NCBI GenBank assembly: GCA_030538475.1
Contig: JAUNTX010000002.1
Location: 1 to 64,000, forward strand
Reading direction: 5' to 3'
From: Dermabacter sp.
GTDB lineage: Bacteria; Actinomycetota; Actinomycetes; Actinomycetales; Dermabacteraceae
DNA: 64,000 bases
Shown here: positions 36,232 through 44,675 of the stretch, piece after piece
How positions within the stretch are numbered: position 1 is the first letter of the stretch
Layout of the letters: every line of letters starts with the position of its first letter
Made by a program: the position numbers and the translations under genes
Notes under the pieces: model-generated
Told to the model about the DNA's origin: nothing
Database searches by the model: none
Seen by the model: the letters and a program-made list of their open reading frames with translations, nothing else

Positions 36232-37449
36232 TTAGAACGCGGGAATGTAGATCTCGACGCGACGGTTCGCGGCGCGGCCCGCGGGATTGTCGGTGCCGTC
36301 CGGGTTCTCGTTGGGGGCCACGGGCTGGCCCTCCCCGAGGCCGACGGTCTCCATGCTCGCGTCCACGCCCCGCTCTTCGAGCGCGTCCCGCACCGCGTCG
36401 GCCCGCTTCTGGGAGAGTTCGAGGTTGAACGCGTCGTCGGAGATCGAGTCCGTGTGCCCGAAGATCTGCAGCGCGGGCACCGAGGCCTTCGTGAGCACCC
36501 CGGCGAGGGCGTCGAGCGTGCCCGCGGCGTCGGCCCGAATCTCGTGCTTGCCGAAGTCGAACAGGAGCGCGCTGTCGAGCGTGACGAGGGTGCCGGTGGC
36601 CTCCACCGGGGCGATGGCCTCGACCGAGGGGAACGCACCCGCCTTCGGGACGGGGGGCACCGGGTCGGCGGGGATATCCACGGTCTGGCCCCCGCTGGTC
36701 ACGTGGGCGGTGCCCTTGCCGTAGTTGATGATCTCGAGGGTGGGGCTCTCGTAGTTCGCGGAGCCATTGCCGTAATTGTTGATGGTGACATGGCCGGTCG
36801 TGTAGGAGCCGGAGCCGTCACCGTAGTTCGTGATCAACTCGTCGTCGCTCTCGTAGGCGCCAGAACCGTCGCCGTAGAGCGTGACATCGATGGCGTCGTC
36901 GGTGTAGCTGCCCGATCCGTCACCGTAGACGATGATCTCGAGCGTGCCGTCGGTGTAACTGCCCGATCCATCGCCGTAGTTCGTGATGCTCACGTCGCCG
37001 TCGGTCGAGGATCCCGAGCCGTCGCCGTAGTTGATCACTTCGCGGTCCCCGTCGCCCGAGGATCCCGAGCCGTCGCCGTAGAACACGGTATCGCCGCGCA
37101 CCACGCCGTCGGTCATGACGGTGGGGGTCACGGTCACGCCGGGCACGGAGGCCAGGTCGGTGGAGGCGTCGATCTCGAACGCCCCGGCGGAGTCCGTGAG
37201 CACGCCAATCGGCGGCACGGCGATGAGGGGCACGGGCGGGATCTGTCCCGGCTCGTACCCGGGCACGGTGGGAGCGCTGGGCGCGGCGGTGCCGCCATCG
37301 CTCGCGCCCCCGTCGCTGCTGCCGCTGCCGCCGGAGGGCTGCGGCGTGGGAGAGGATCCCGAGGTGCACGCGGTGGCACCAACGAGCACCGCGGTGGCGG
37401 CACTCACGCTGAGGAAGGCGGGGCGGGACAGGCTTATTCGTGCTGACAT
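36232..37449 (-). CDS. OmpA-like lipoprotein with eight 17-residue YGDGSGS repeats
   Basis: 405 residues. The N-terminal signal ends LVGATAC-TSG, a lipobox-like site. A Ser/Gly linker and a short conserved part are followed by eight back-to-back 17-residue repeats (core YGDGSGSYTDG, residues about 115-250). A C-terminal OmpA domain follows, with LFDFGKHEI, FGHTDSI, NLELSQKRADAV and GRAANRRVEIYI, the peptidoglycan-binding signature. OmpA domains in monoderms hold proteins against peptidoglycan. The repeats resemble short beta-helix coils and are acidic enough to bind calcium. An in-frame ATG at 37458 is an alternative start. Confidence 0.84.
   Translation of the reverse strand: MSARISLSRPAFLSVSAATAVLVGATACTSGSSPTPQPSGGSGSSDGGASDGGTAAPSAPTVPGYEPGQIPPVPLIAVPPIGVLTDSAGAFEIDASTDLASVPGVTVTPTVMTDGVVRGDTVFYGDGSGSSGDGDREVINYGDGSGSSTDGDVSITNYGDGSGSYTDGTLEIIVYGDGSGSYTDDAIDVTLYGDGSGAYESDDELITNYGDGSGSYTTGHVTINNYGNGSANYESPTLEIINYGKGTAHVTSGGQTVDIPADPVPPVPKAGAFPSVEAIAPVEATGTLVTLDSALLFDFGKHEIRADAAGTLDALAGVLTKASVPALQIFGHTDSISDDAFNLELSQKRADAVRDALEERGVDASMETVGLGEGQPVAPNENPDGTDNPAGRAANRRVEIYIPAF
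36700..37101 (-). repeat. Eight tandem 51-bp coding repeats
   Basis: Each unit encodes 17 residues of the pattern x-I-x-N-Y-G-D-G-S-G-S-Y-T-D-G-x-x. Units 1-6 keep YGDGSG exactly; unit 7 has YGNGSA and unit 8 YGKGTA, so the array decays towards the OmpA domain. Limits are approximate. Long identical stretches at DNA level make copy-number change likely. Confidence 0.8.
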
Positions 37450-37498
37450 GACAAGCATCCTAGCCCCACTGAGCGAACGGTCGGGGACGTGCGGGCCC

Positions 37499-39445
37499 TC
37501 AGCGCTCGTGCAACTGCTCGAATTTGCGCGCCCACGCGGTCGCAATCGGGTTCGCGTCGGCCAGCATGATGCCGAAGCGGTCGTTGGCGATTTCCACCAC
37601 CTCGGCGAGCGCGACCAGGTGTTCTTGTTCCGCGGAGTTTTCCAGGCGGCGCACGCCCGAGGAGATGATCTGGGCGCGCGAATCCATGCGGCCCAGGCAC
37701 GCCACGAACGGCATCGAGAACTTCTCGCGGTAGCGGCTCGCCAGTTCGGCCAGCTGCTCCTCTTCCGCGTCGTCCATCTCGTCGAGCGCGAGCGAGCCCG
37801 CGGTCCTCGAAATCTGTTCGGCCCGCTCGTCGTCGGCCAGAAGCAGTTCGGCCATGTCGGGGTAGTCGGCGATGAGGCGGTCCTGATCCTCACGGTTCGC
37901 CATGAGCACCGCCTCCTGGATCGCGTCGCGCAGATCCTGCACGTCCCCAAACGGCGCGCGCTCAAACGCCCGCTCGAGCGGCCACGTCTCGTTGTTGAAC
38001 AGCGGGCGAAGCGCCGCCGTGAACTCCTCGCGGTTCATCTCGTTGATGTCCGTGAGCGCAAAGCGTCGGCCATCGAGCCCCCTCGCCACGTCCTCGCCCC
38101 TTTGGCGGCCCACGTGGAAGAACAGGAGGTTCAGGCCAATCGCGCAGATCGCGCCGATCGTGACCCCGGAGGCGAAGAACACCTGGGCCCACGCGGGGAA
38201 CACGAGCGCGATGTCCGGCTTGAACGCCACGAGCATCGCGAGGCCCAGCGAGATGGTGACGATGACGGCGTTGCGGTTATCGGAGAGTTTGACGCTCGCG
38301 AGGGTTTGGACGCCGACGATGGCCACGTTGGCGAAGAGGGCGAGGGAGGCGGCGCCGAGCACCGGGGAGGGGATCGAGGCCACGATAGCGCCGGCCTTCG
38401 GCAGGACGCCGATGACGATCATGATGACGCCGGATCCGGCGACGACCCAGCGCGAGCGCACGCCCGTGAGGCGCACGAGGCCCACGTTCTGCGCGAAGCA
38501 CGTGTAGGGGAAGGAGTTGAGGATGCCGCCGATGGTGGTCGAGAGGCCGTCGGCCCGCAGCGCAGCGGAGATGTGGCCCTTGGTGATGCGCTTCTTGACG
38601 ATCTCGCCCGCGGCAAAGACATCGCCGGTGGTTTCGACCATGGTGATGAGCATGACCACGATCATCGAGATGATCGCCGTGATCGAGAACTGCGGGATGC
38701 CGAAGTAGAACGGGGTGGTGACCTCGAACCAGCCCGCGGTGGCGACGTTGCCGAAGCCCGCGTCGCCGAACGCGGTGGCGACGGCCGTGCCCACGACGAG
38801 GCCGATGAGGATGGCGACCGTGCCGAGGAAGCCGCGGAAGAACCGCTGGACCACGATGATGATCGCGAGGGTCAGGGCCGCGTACGCGATGTCTTTCGCG
38901 GCGGGGGTGCCGCTCGCGAAGTTCGTGATGTCGTTCGCGCTCACGCCAAGCAGGGTGATGCCCATCGTGGTGAGGACCGTGCCGATCACCACGGGCGGGA
39001 AGAAGCGGATGAAGCGCGCGAAGTAGGGGGCGGCGAAGAAGGTGAAGAGCCCGGCAACGATCACGGAGCCGTAGATGACCGGGAGGGCCTCGGCGCCGCC
39101 CTCCCCGCCCGTGGAGGCGAGGCCGATGGCGATGATCGGGGAGATCGCGGTGGTGGTGACGCCCTGGATGATCGGCAGGCGCACCCCGACCTTCCAGAAG
39201 CCGACGGACTGGATCAGGGTGGCGATGCCGCACGTGAAGAGGTCGGCGTTGATGAGGTGAATGGTCTGTTCGGCGCTCAGGCCAAGGCCGCTCGCGATGA
39301 GCAGGGGCACGACCACCGCGCCCGCGTAGAACGCCATGACGTGCTGGACGGACAGGACGCTCAGGGTGGACAGCGGCGGCACCTGATCGACGGGGTGGAC
39401 GCGAGGGGCGCCGTGGGCGCGGGGCGAGGCAGAGGTGGCGGACAT
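37499..39445 (-). CDS. Purine permease (NCS2) fused to OHCU-decarboxylase-like domain
   Basis: 648 residues. Residues 1-450 are a nucleobase:cation symporter-2 of the uric acid/xanthine branch: about 12 spans, LPIIQGVTTTAISP, the substrate helix VETTGDVFAAGE and NSFPYTCFAQNVGLVRLTGV. Residues 463-648 resemble 2-oxo-4-hydroxy-4-carboxy-5-ureidoimidazoline decarboxylase (INEMNREEF, SRYREKFSMPFVACL, VRRLENSAEQEHLVALAEVVEIANDRF). That enzyme follows urate oxidase in urate breakdown. The decarboxylase HPDLA motif reads YPDMA here, so the catalytic His is Tyr528. The domain may therefore be regulatory or structural. ATG at 39445 sits upstream of the first span. Confidence 0.86.
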   Translation of the reverse strand: MSATSASPRAHGAPRVHPVDQVPPLSTLSVLSVQHVMAFYAGAVVVPLLIASGLGLSAEQTIHLINADLFTCGIATLIQSVGFWKVGVRLPIIQGVTTTAISPIIAIGLASTGGEGGAEALPVIYGSVIVAGLFTFFAAPYFARFIRFFPPVVIGTVLTTMGITLLGVSANDITNFASGTPAAKDIAYAALTLAIIIVVQRFFRGFLGTVAILIGLVVGTAVATAFGDAGFGNVATAGWFEVTTPFYFGIPQFSITAIISMIVVMLITMVETTGDVFAAGEIVKKRITKGHISAALRADGLSTTIGGILNSFPYTCFAQNVGLVRLTGVRSRWVVAGSGVIMIVIGVLPKAGAIVASIPSPVLGAASLALFANVAIVGVQTLASVKLSDNRNAVIVTISLGLAMLVAFKPDIALVFPAWAQVFFASGVTIGAICAIGLNLLFFHVGRQRGEDVARGLDGRRFALTDINEMNREEFTAALRPLFNNETWPLERAFERAPFGDVQDLRDAIQEAVLMANREDQDRLIADYPDMAELLLADDERAEQISRTAGSLALDEMDDAEEEQLAELASRYREKFSMPFVACLGRMDSRAQIISSGVRRLENSAEQEHLVALAEVVEIANDRFGIMLADANPIATAWARKFEQLHER

Positions 39446-39762
39446 ACGGCGGCTTTCTCGCGCGAGGATGGGGAGAGAATGGAGGAAGGGGTATCCCGCG
39501 CTCGTGGGTGCCGCTCGTGCGGCGCCCGCGCCGCTGAGTGGGATGCCTCGAGTGTACGAGAGTGCGCCGCCGCCCCGCCACCGGCCCGTGCGCGGTGGGA
39601 GGGGCCCGCGGGCGGCGATGGTGGGGCCGACGGGTGAGGTGCGAGACATCCCAACCCCAAAGTATTGCAATTTTCAACTACTTTTGGCAGGATGGAGTCA
39701 TCGGGCCACACCGCACCTCCTCGCGGATAGCCCGCCCTACGTCCCTTGAATAGGAGCACCCC
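39446..39762. other. Divergent intergenic region, AT-rich operator-like site
   Basis: 317 bases between the permease fusion (minus) and the flavin monooxygenase (plus). The only notable element is an AT-rich inverted repeat at 39661-39682; the rest is GC-rich and shows no gene. Confidence 0.5.
39661..39682. promoter_or_regulatory. MarR/RosR-like inverted repeat
   Basis: AGTATTGCAA and TTCAACTACT arms, 7 of 10 positions paired, in an AT-rich island 81 bases before the monooxygenase. The right half TCAACTA matches the RosR half-site known from C. glutamicum, where that MarR-type peroxide sensor controls flavin reductase genes; the left half is poor. No marR gene is in this window. Confidence 0.4.
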
Positions 39763-41022
39763 ATGACAGGCATGCAATTCGGAGTCTTCTCGGTCGCCGA
39801 CATCACCCCCGATCCCACCACCGGGAAGGTCCCCACCGAACACGAACGCCTTAACTCCATCGTTGAGGTGGCCCAGCTCGCCGAACAGGTGGGCATGGAT
39901 GTCTTCGCCCTCGGCGAGCACCACAACCCGCCGTTCGTGACCTCCTCCCCCACCACGACCCTCGGCTACATCGGCGCGAAGACGGAAAAGATCATCCTCT
40001 CGACCGCCACCACGCTCATCACCACGAACGATCCCGTGAAGATCGCCGAAGACTACGCGATGCTCCAGCACCTCACGAACGGTCGCGTGGACCTCGTGAT
40101 GGGGCGCGGCAACACCGGCCCCGTGTACCCGTGGTTCGGGCAGGACATCCGCAAGGGCATCGAGATCGCCGTCGAAAACTACGACCTCTTGCGCCGCCTC
40201 TGGCGCGAAGACGTTGTGGACTGGAGCGGCGAGTTCCGCACGCCCCTGCAGCAGTTCACCTCGACCCCGCGGCCCCTGGACGGCGTGGCGCCGTTCGTGT
40301 GGCACGGATCCATCCGCTCCCCGCAGATCGCCGAACAGGCCGCCTACTACGGCGACGGGTTCCTGCACAACAACATCTTCTGGCCCATGCGGCACACCGC
40401 CCAGATGGTGAACCTCTACCGCGAGCGCTTCGAGCACTACGGCCACGGCACGGCCGCGCAGGCCATCGTCGGGCTCGGCGGCCAGGCGTTCATGCGGGCC
40501 AACAGCCAGGACGCCATCAACGAGTTCCGCCCGTTCTTCGATCACGGCCCCGTGTACGGCGGCGGCCCCAGCATGGAGGACATGATGCAGCAGACCCCGC
40601 TGACCGTCGGCTCCCCCCAGCAGGTGATCGAGCGCTACCTCGGCATGGCCGATCTGGTAGGCGACTACCAGCGCCAGATGTTCATCATCGACCACGGCGG
40701 CCTGCCTCACCGCACCGTCATGGAGCAGCTGGAAATCCTCGGCACCGAGGTGGTTCCCGTGCTGCGCCGCGAGCTCGATGCGCGCAGGCCCGCCGACGTT
40801 CCCGGCGCCCCGACGCACGCGAGCCTCGTGGCGAAGGCCGAAGCTGAACGCGGCGAGCACGACGCCTCGTACCGTTTCGAGACCGGCGACAACTGGACCG
40901 GCCTCACCGCAGAAGCCCGCTCCGCCCAGGCCCGCGAAAAGGTGTTCGCGAAGGCCAAGGAGGCGCAGGCGGATGCCCAGGCTGCACCCGCATCCACGCG
41001 AGAGGATACGAACCATGACTGA
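39763..41022 (+). CDS. LLM-class flavin-dependent monooxygenase (CE1758 family)
   Basis: 419 residues with a luciferase-like TIM barrel: MQFGVFSVADITPDP at the start, LAEQVGMDVFALGEHHNPPFV, and the FMN-contacting MGRGNTGPVYPWFGQD. The C-terminal 80 residues are charged and Ala/Glu-rich. It overlaps the next gene, an NADPH-dependent FMN reductase, by 8 bases, so the pair forms a two-component monooxygenase with its own flavin supply. The substrate is unknown. TAGGAG precedes the ATG. An AT-rich inverted repeat upstream suggests redox-responsive control. Confidence 0.9.
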   Translation: MTGMQFGVFSVADITPDPTTGKVPTEHERLNSIVEVAQLAEQVGMDVFALGEHHNPPFVTSSPTTTLGYIGAKTEKIILSTATTLITTNDPVKIAEDYAMLQHLTNGRVDLVMGRGNTGPVYPWFGQDIRKGIEIAVENYDLLRRLWREDVVDWSGEFRTPLQQFTSTPRPLDGVAPFVWHGSIRSPQIAEQAAYYGDGFLHNNIFWPMRHTAQMVNLYRERFEHYGHGTAAQAIVGLGGQAFMRANSQDAINEFRPFFDHGPVYGGGPSMEDMMQQTPLTVGSPQQVIERYLGMADLVGDYQRQMFIIDHGGLPHRTVMEQLEILGTEVVPVLRRELDARRPADVPGAPTHASLVAKAEAERGEHDASYRFETGDNWTGLTAEARSAQAREKVFAKAKEAQADAQAAPASTREDTNHD

Positions 41023-41746
41023 TATTCGAGTGGCCGTCGTCCAGGCGGGCCTCTCCACCCCCTCCACCACGTCCCGCCTCGCCGACACCCTCCAGGGCGC
41101 GCTCGTTCACGCCCTCGAGCAGGCGGGCCACGCGGCGCATGTGCAGCGGATCAACCTGCGCGACATCGCCGTGGGCGTCACCGAGGCCACGCTCTCGGGG
41201 ATCATGCCCGAGGCCGTGGAAGAAGCGCTCGCGCACGTGCAGGCCGCCCACATTCTCGTGGCCGTGACCCCCACGTTCAACGCCTCGTATTCGGGGATCT
41301 TCAAGTCGTTCTTCGACCTCGTGGAGCCGCGTTCGCTCGTGGGCACCACGGCGATCCTCGGCGCCACGGGCGGCACGTCGCGTCACTCCCTCGTGATCGA
41401 CATGTCGATGCGGCCCCTGTTCTCCTACCTGCGGGCCATGCCGGTGCCCACCTCGATCTTCGCGTCCGCGGACGATTTCGCGGGCACCAGCTCGATCTCC
41501 GCGCGGGCCGCCGCCATCGCGAGTGAGGCCGTGGCTTTGGCGACGCACGCGAGCACCGCGAGTACGGGGACAAGCCCTGCCGGTCAGGCCAGCGGGTCGG
41601 GCGCGGCACACGGAGCGGGTGGCTCTGACGGGGCCGACGGCTCCGACGGGGTGAGCCCCGCCCTCCTGGAAGAGGATCCTGTCCTCCAGTCCAGCGTCGG
41701 CGAGTTCGTGCCCTTCAGCCGGATCGCCCGCGACCTGCACAAGTAG
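41015..41746 (+). CDS. NADPH-dependent FMN reductase (CE1759 family)
   Basis: 243 residues with a flavodoxin-like fold. VVQAGLSTPSTTSRLAD binds the FMN phosphate, TPTFNASYSGIFKSFFDLV is the family signature, and ILGATGGTSRHSLVID follows. A Gly/Ser/Ala stretch of 40 residues (about 183-222) interrupts the C-terminal part. It supplies reduced FMN to the monooxygenase encoded just upstream. The ATG lies inside the upstream gene (8-base overlap), with GAGAGGAT as ribosome site. Confidence 0.88.
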   Translation: MTDIRVAVVQAGLSTPSTTSRLADTLQGALVHALEQAGHAAHVQRINLRDIAVGVTEATLSGIMPEAVEEALAHVQAAHILVAVTPTFNASYSGIFKSFFDLVEPRSLVGTTAILGATGGTSRHSLVIDMSMRPLFSYLRAMPVPTSIFASADDFAGTSSISARAAAIASEAVALATHASTASTGTSPAGQASGSGAAHGAGGSDGADGSDGVSPALLEEDPVLQSSVGEFVPFSRIARDLHK

Positions 41747-41764
41747 TCACCCGTCACGCCACTC

Positions 41765-41796
41765 GCGCGCGGGGTCCGAATCCGGGCCCCGCGCGC
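41765..41796. terminator. Hairpin between convergent genes
   Basis: GCGCGCGGGG and CCCCGCGCGC arms (10 bp, perfect) with a 12-base loop, between the FMN reductase and the acetyltransferase; may serve both directions. No T run. Confidence 0.6.
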
Positions 41797-42383
41797 TACG
41801 GCGTCGGCCCCTCGTACCCTTCGACTGGCCGAAGCACGCGCGCGGGCGAGCCCACGGCGATCATGCCCGCGGGAACGTCGCGGGTCACGAGCGATCCGGC
41901 GCCAATGATCGCGTCATCGCCGATGCTCACCCCGGGCAGCACCGTCACGTTCGCGGCGAGCCACGCCCGCTTCCCAATCGAAACGGGCGCGGTGATGAGG
42001 TCCGCGCGGCGATCCGGCCGCTCGTCGTGGCCCATCGTTGCCAGCACCACGTTGTGGCCCAGCAGTGCGCCCTCCCCGAGGGTGATCCCGCCCTGGTCCT
42101 GGAAGCGGCATCCCGAGTTGAGGAACACCCCGGGGCCAAACTCGATGTTCCACCCGAAATCGGCCGTGAACTGGGGGAACACGCTCACCGAGTCCGGCAC
42201 CTCGCGGCCCGTCAGCTCGCTGAGCAGTTCCCGAATCCGCTCTTGGGGCACGTAGCCCGTGTTGATGTGGGCCGTGACCTGCTGCGCCCTCGCCGCCGCC
42301 TCGTGCAACTGGCCAAACAGTGGCGACGACGCCGAAATCCTCCGGCCACTCAGCAATTCTTCGCGAAGCTCCCGAAACTGCAT
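41796..42383 (-). CDS. Hexapeptide-repeat acetyltransferase (maltose/galactoside type)
   Basis: 195 residues. The N-terminal helical part (residues 1-60, MQFRELREELLSG) matches the Mac domain position. A left-handed beta-helix follows, with repeats such as FLNSGCRFQDQG, ITLGEGALLGHNV, VTVLPGVSIGDDAIIGAGSLVTRDVP and IAVGSPARVLR. The catalytic His is in ATMGHDERPDRR. It transfers acetyl from acetyl-CoA to a sugar hydroxyl, substrate open. GGGGAAGG stands before the ATG. Confidence 0.88.
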   Translation of the reverse strand: MQFRELREELLSGRRISASSPLFGQLHEAAARAQQVTAHINTGYVPQERIRELLSELTGREVPDSVSVFPQFTADFGWNIEFGPGVFLNSGCRFQDQGGITLGEGALLGHNVVLATMGHDERPDRRADLITAPVSIGKRAWLAANVTVLPGVSIGDDAIIGAGSLVTRDVPAGMIAVGSPARVLRPVEGYEGPTP

Positions 42384-42469
42384 GATCCCGCCTTCCCCAC
42401 CCGGCCACTATGCCGGGCGGTGGTTCGATGATGGCGCCGCAGCGCCCGTGGCTTTGACGCTACCCCACA

Positions 42470-42967
42470 TCACTCATCGCGGACCTCCAGACCGAAAAAC
42501 TCCGGCTCCGCCCGGCCCGCGAGCACCTCGAGCGCGTACCGTGCCCGATGCGCGCCCCACCTGGACAGCGCATCCGCCTCCCCCGCGCTCATAAGCCGCC
42601 ATTCCTCAAGCTCCGAGGCCTGCAACCGGATCCGCCGCTCCAACTCCGCCGCCGGCACCACCCCCGCATCGAACACGAAATGCACCCCCATCGGCGCCCC
42701 AATGCGCACGCTGGACGGCACCCAATTCACCACGAGCAGCCGTCCCACCTCGACCTCGAGGCCCAGTTCCTCGCGAATCTCCCGCACGGTCGTCTCCCGC
42801 GCGTCCTCCCCCGCATCCACGCCGCCGCCGGGCAGCAGCCAGTGATCCCGATAATTTGGCTTCACCGCCACAAACCGGCCGTGCTCATCGCGCAGCATCG
42901 CCGCACCCGAACTAATCACGGTGGGAAGCTGCTGGTAGAAATACGGGTCGGGAAGAAGCTCGCTCAT
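42470..42967 (-). CDS. Nudix hydrolase
   Basis: 165 residues with a complete Nudix box (GGVDAGEDARETTVREIREELGL, given here as the region at residues 49-71: Gly, Glu, then REIREELGL) that binds Mg2+ and cleaves a nucleoside diphosphate-X bond. MLRDEHGRFVAVKPNYRDHWLLPGG leads into it in the usual way. Substrate unknown. TAGGTT ends 6 bases before the ATG, so the gene is probably leaderless. Confidence 0.88.
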   Translation of the reverse strand: MSELLPDPYFYQQLPTVISSGAAMLRDEHGRFVAVKPNYRDHWLLPGGGVDAGEDARETTVREIREELGLEVEVGRLLVVNWVPSSVRIGAPMGVHFVFDAGVVPAAELERRIRLQASELEEWRLMSAGEADALSRWGAHRARYALEVLAGRAEPEFFGLEVRDE

Positions 42968-42973
42968 GCCACC

Positions 42974-42979
42974 AACCTA
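42974..42979 (-). promoter_or_regulatory. -10 box of leaderless Nudix promoter
   Basis: TAGGTT on the minus strand, 6 bases, then ATG at 42967. Confidence 0.5.
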
Positions 42980-43058
42980 GCGGTGCTTCGTGGGGACAAC
43001 GGCGGACGGGCGGAAGACCCGCTGCGCCGAGGGGCGCGATGTCGAGGGGACGCGTGCG

Positions 43059-43853
43059 CTAGAGCAGCCCGCTGGCCAAGAGGAAGATCGCCAGGCCGTG
43101 AGCGATCGCGGCAGGGATGACCCCTCGGTACATGCGGAGGAACGCGCAGATGATGCCTTCCCAGAGTGTGAAGGCCAGCAGGGGCCAGCCGACATCGGTC
43201 ACGGTGGTGGCGAGGTACGCGTGGCACGCCGCGAAAATAATGGCGGAGAGCAGCGCCGCGCGGACGGCAGGCATGGCCTGTTCGAGCCGCCCCTGCAGGT
43301 AACCGCGGAAGAACACCTCTTCACCGAGATTGCCCGCGAGCGCCATGAACGCCAGGGCTGGGAGCACGCCGACGGCGACCATGCCGCCACGCATCTCGAT
43401 GGGTTGGCCCCACGAGAAGGCAAGAATGGGAGCGGCCGCGAGGGCGCCGCCCAGGATGCCGAGGCCGATGGTTCTGAGGTTGAGGCTGCCCCACTGGACC
43501 AGGGCGCGGAGGCGCTCGTCGCGCAGGGTGGAGATGACGAGCAGAAGACTGCCGAGCCCGAAGGCGACCAGTACCCAGGCGTTGTCGGTCATCCGCAGCC
43601 ACGGCACGATGCCCTCGACAACCCCGAACTCCCATAGCCCGGTGGGGGTCATGGCATCGCGGATCAAGATAAAGCCGAGGATGAGCACCACAATGCGCAT
43701 CAGCGGATCGCGGTCCGAGCGGGCCAACCAGAAGCACAGGGCGAGGAGCATCAGTCCGGGGATCAGGAGCGCGCCATAGCCCAACAGAGTTGCCCCGGCC
43801 TCGAGTAGAGCGGTCACGGACACACGCCTGCGTTGCGGCGCGGCTCCGCGCAT
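43059..43853 (-). CDS. CPBP-family intramembrane metalloprotease
   Basis: 264 residues, about eight spans. The CPBP (Abi/Rce1-like) motifs are NLGEEVFFRGYLQGR (motif 1, EExxxR), FAACHAYL (FxxxH) and the C-terminal IAHGLAIFL. Family members cleave membrane peptides or act in bacteriocin immunity. The start is uncertain: ATG at 43853 or GTG at 43823 or 43817, none with a good ribosome site. It follows the TetR gene by 22 bases on the same strand and is probably under its control. Confidence 0.82.
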   Translation of the reverse strand: MRGAAPQRRRVSVTALLEAGATLLGYGALLIPGLMLLALCFWLARSDRDPLMRIVVLILGFILIRDAMTPTGLWEFGVVEGIVPWLRMTDNAWVLVAFGLGSLLLVISTLRDERLRALVQWGSLNLRTIGLGILGGALAAAPILAFSWGQPIEMRGGMVAVGVLPALAFMALAGNLGEEVFFRGYLQGRLEQAMPAVRAALLSAIIFAACHAYLATTVTDVGWPLLAFTLWEGIICAFLRMYRGVIPAAIAHGLAIFLLASGLL

Positions 43854-43875
43854 CCGGAGGAAGGGCGTCCGAGCC

Positions 43876-44520
43876 TCATGCGGCAGTCCGTTCGGTGATC
43901 GCACGCACGAGCATCTCCACCTCACGGTCGGAGAGAATCGCGTGCGGCTCCGTCCCTTCGCGCCCACCGGGGCCGAAGGCGATGGTGGACAGGATCGTGC
44001 CGACGATGAGGTGCGCTGCCGGTTCGGCGGCCAGTGGGCTCACCCGCTCGCCTCGGGACTCTGCCCGCTCAAGGATCACGAGGAGGTGGCGATGGGTGGG
44101 GTCGAAAACGCTTTCGCGCAGCACAGCGGTAAGTTCGGGGTCGTGTGCTGCTTCGCCTATCAGGACGATCAACGTGGCACCCACGCGGCCCGAGAGCGCC
44201 TCACGCTTTCGGTTCAGCAACGCCCTGAGCTGGTCACGGAGCGACCCCTCGTCAGTGGGCTCCGTGTCGGCAGCGATCTGCGCGGCGGCCGCGAGGATCA
44301 AGTCTCGTTTCGACGGCCAGCGACGATACAGCGTCGCTTTCGATACCCCCGCACGCTCCGCAACGGCAGCGGTGGTCAGGTGCGCGTATCCGCCGTCCGC
44401 CAGTGTGGAGAGCACAGCGTTCACGATTGCTGGCCCCAGGCTGGCGTTGAGCGGCCGTCCCGGCGGGCGCTTGGCGTCTGTGTTTTCTACGTCCACGTTT
44501 TCTGCGTCCACACGCACCAC
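43876..44520 (-). CDS. TetR-family transcriptional repressor
   Basis: 214 residues. The helix-turn-helix lies near residues 45-65 (TTAAVAERAGVSKATLYRRWPSKRDLI), typical TetR. The C-terminal domain resembles TetR_C-type ligand pockets (GEAAHDPELTAVLRE). Start GTG at 44520; a perfect 10-bp-arm palindrome lies directly before it at 44521-44542, an expected autoregulatory operator. It probably governs itself and the CPBP protease downstream, and perhaps hipBA, whose promoter shares 13 bases with this operator. Confidence 0.88.
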   Translation of the reverse strand: MVRVDAENVDVENTDAKRPPGRPLNASLGPAIVNAVLSTLADGGYAHLTTAAVAERAGVSKATLYRRWPSKRDLILAAAAQIAADTEPTDEGSLRDQLRALLNRKREALSGRVGATLIVLIGEAAHDPELTAVLRESVFDPTHRHLLVILERAESRGERVSPLAAEPAAHLIVGTILSTIAFGPGGREGTEPHAILSDREVEMLVRAITERTAA

Positions 44521-44542
44521 CGTACCGTATAGATACGGTACG
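44521..44542. promoter_or_regulatory. TetR operator palindrome
   Basis: CGTACCGTAT and ATACGGTACG arms with two central bases (AG), perfect. A further half-like CGTATCTAT follows at 44552-44560. It abuts the tetR start codon. Confidence 0.75.
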
Positions 44543-44606
44543 GCACCGTTTCGTATCTATTTCAGGTCAAGCCCCCGTCCGCCCCTGCCTGGCACCCCAC
44601 CCCCAC

Positions 44607-44620
44607 ATTCCTATAGGATT
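44607..44620. promoter_or_regulatory. C4 regulon box before rpiB
   Basis: ATTCCTATAGGATT, centre 59-66 bases before the rpiB start. Member of the AATCCTATAGGATT palindrome set spread over the island. Confidence 0.7.
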
Positions 44621-44675
44621 CTCATATCGGCGTGGGCGAGGCCGCCCGCGCACCGGCACTACCCGAGGAGCACGC

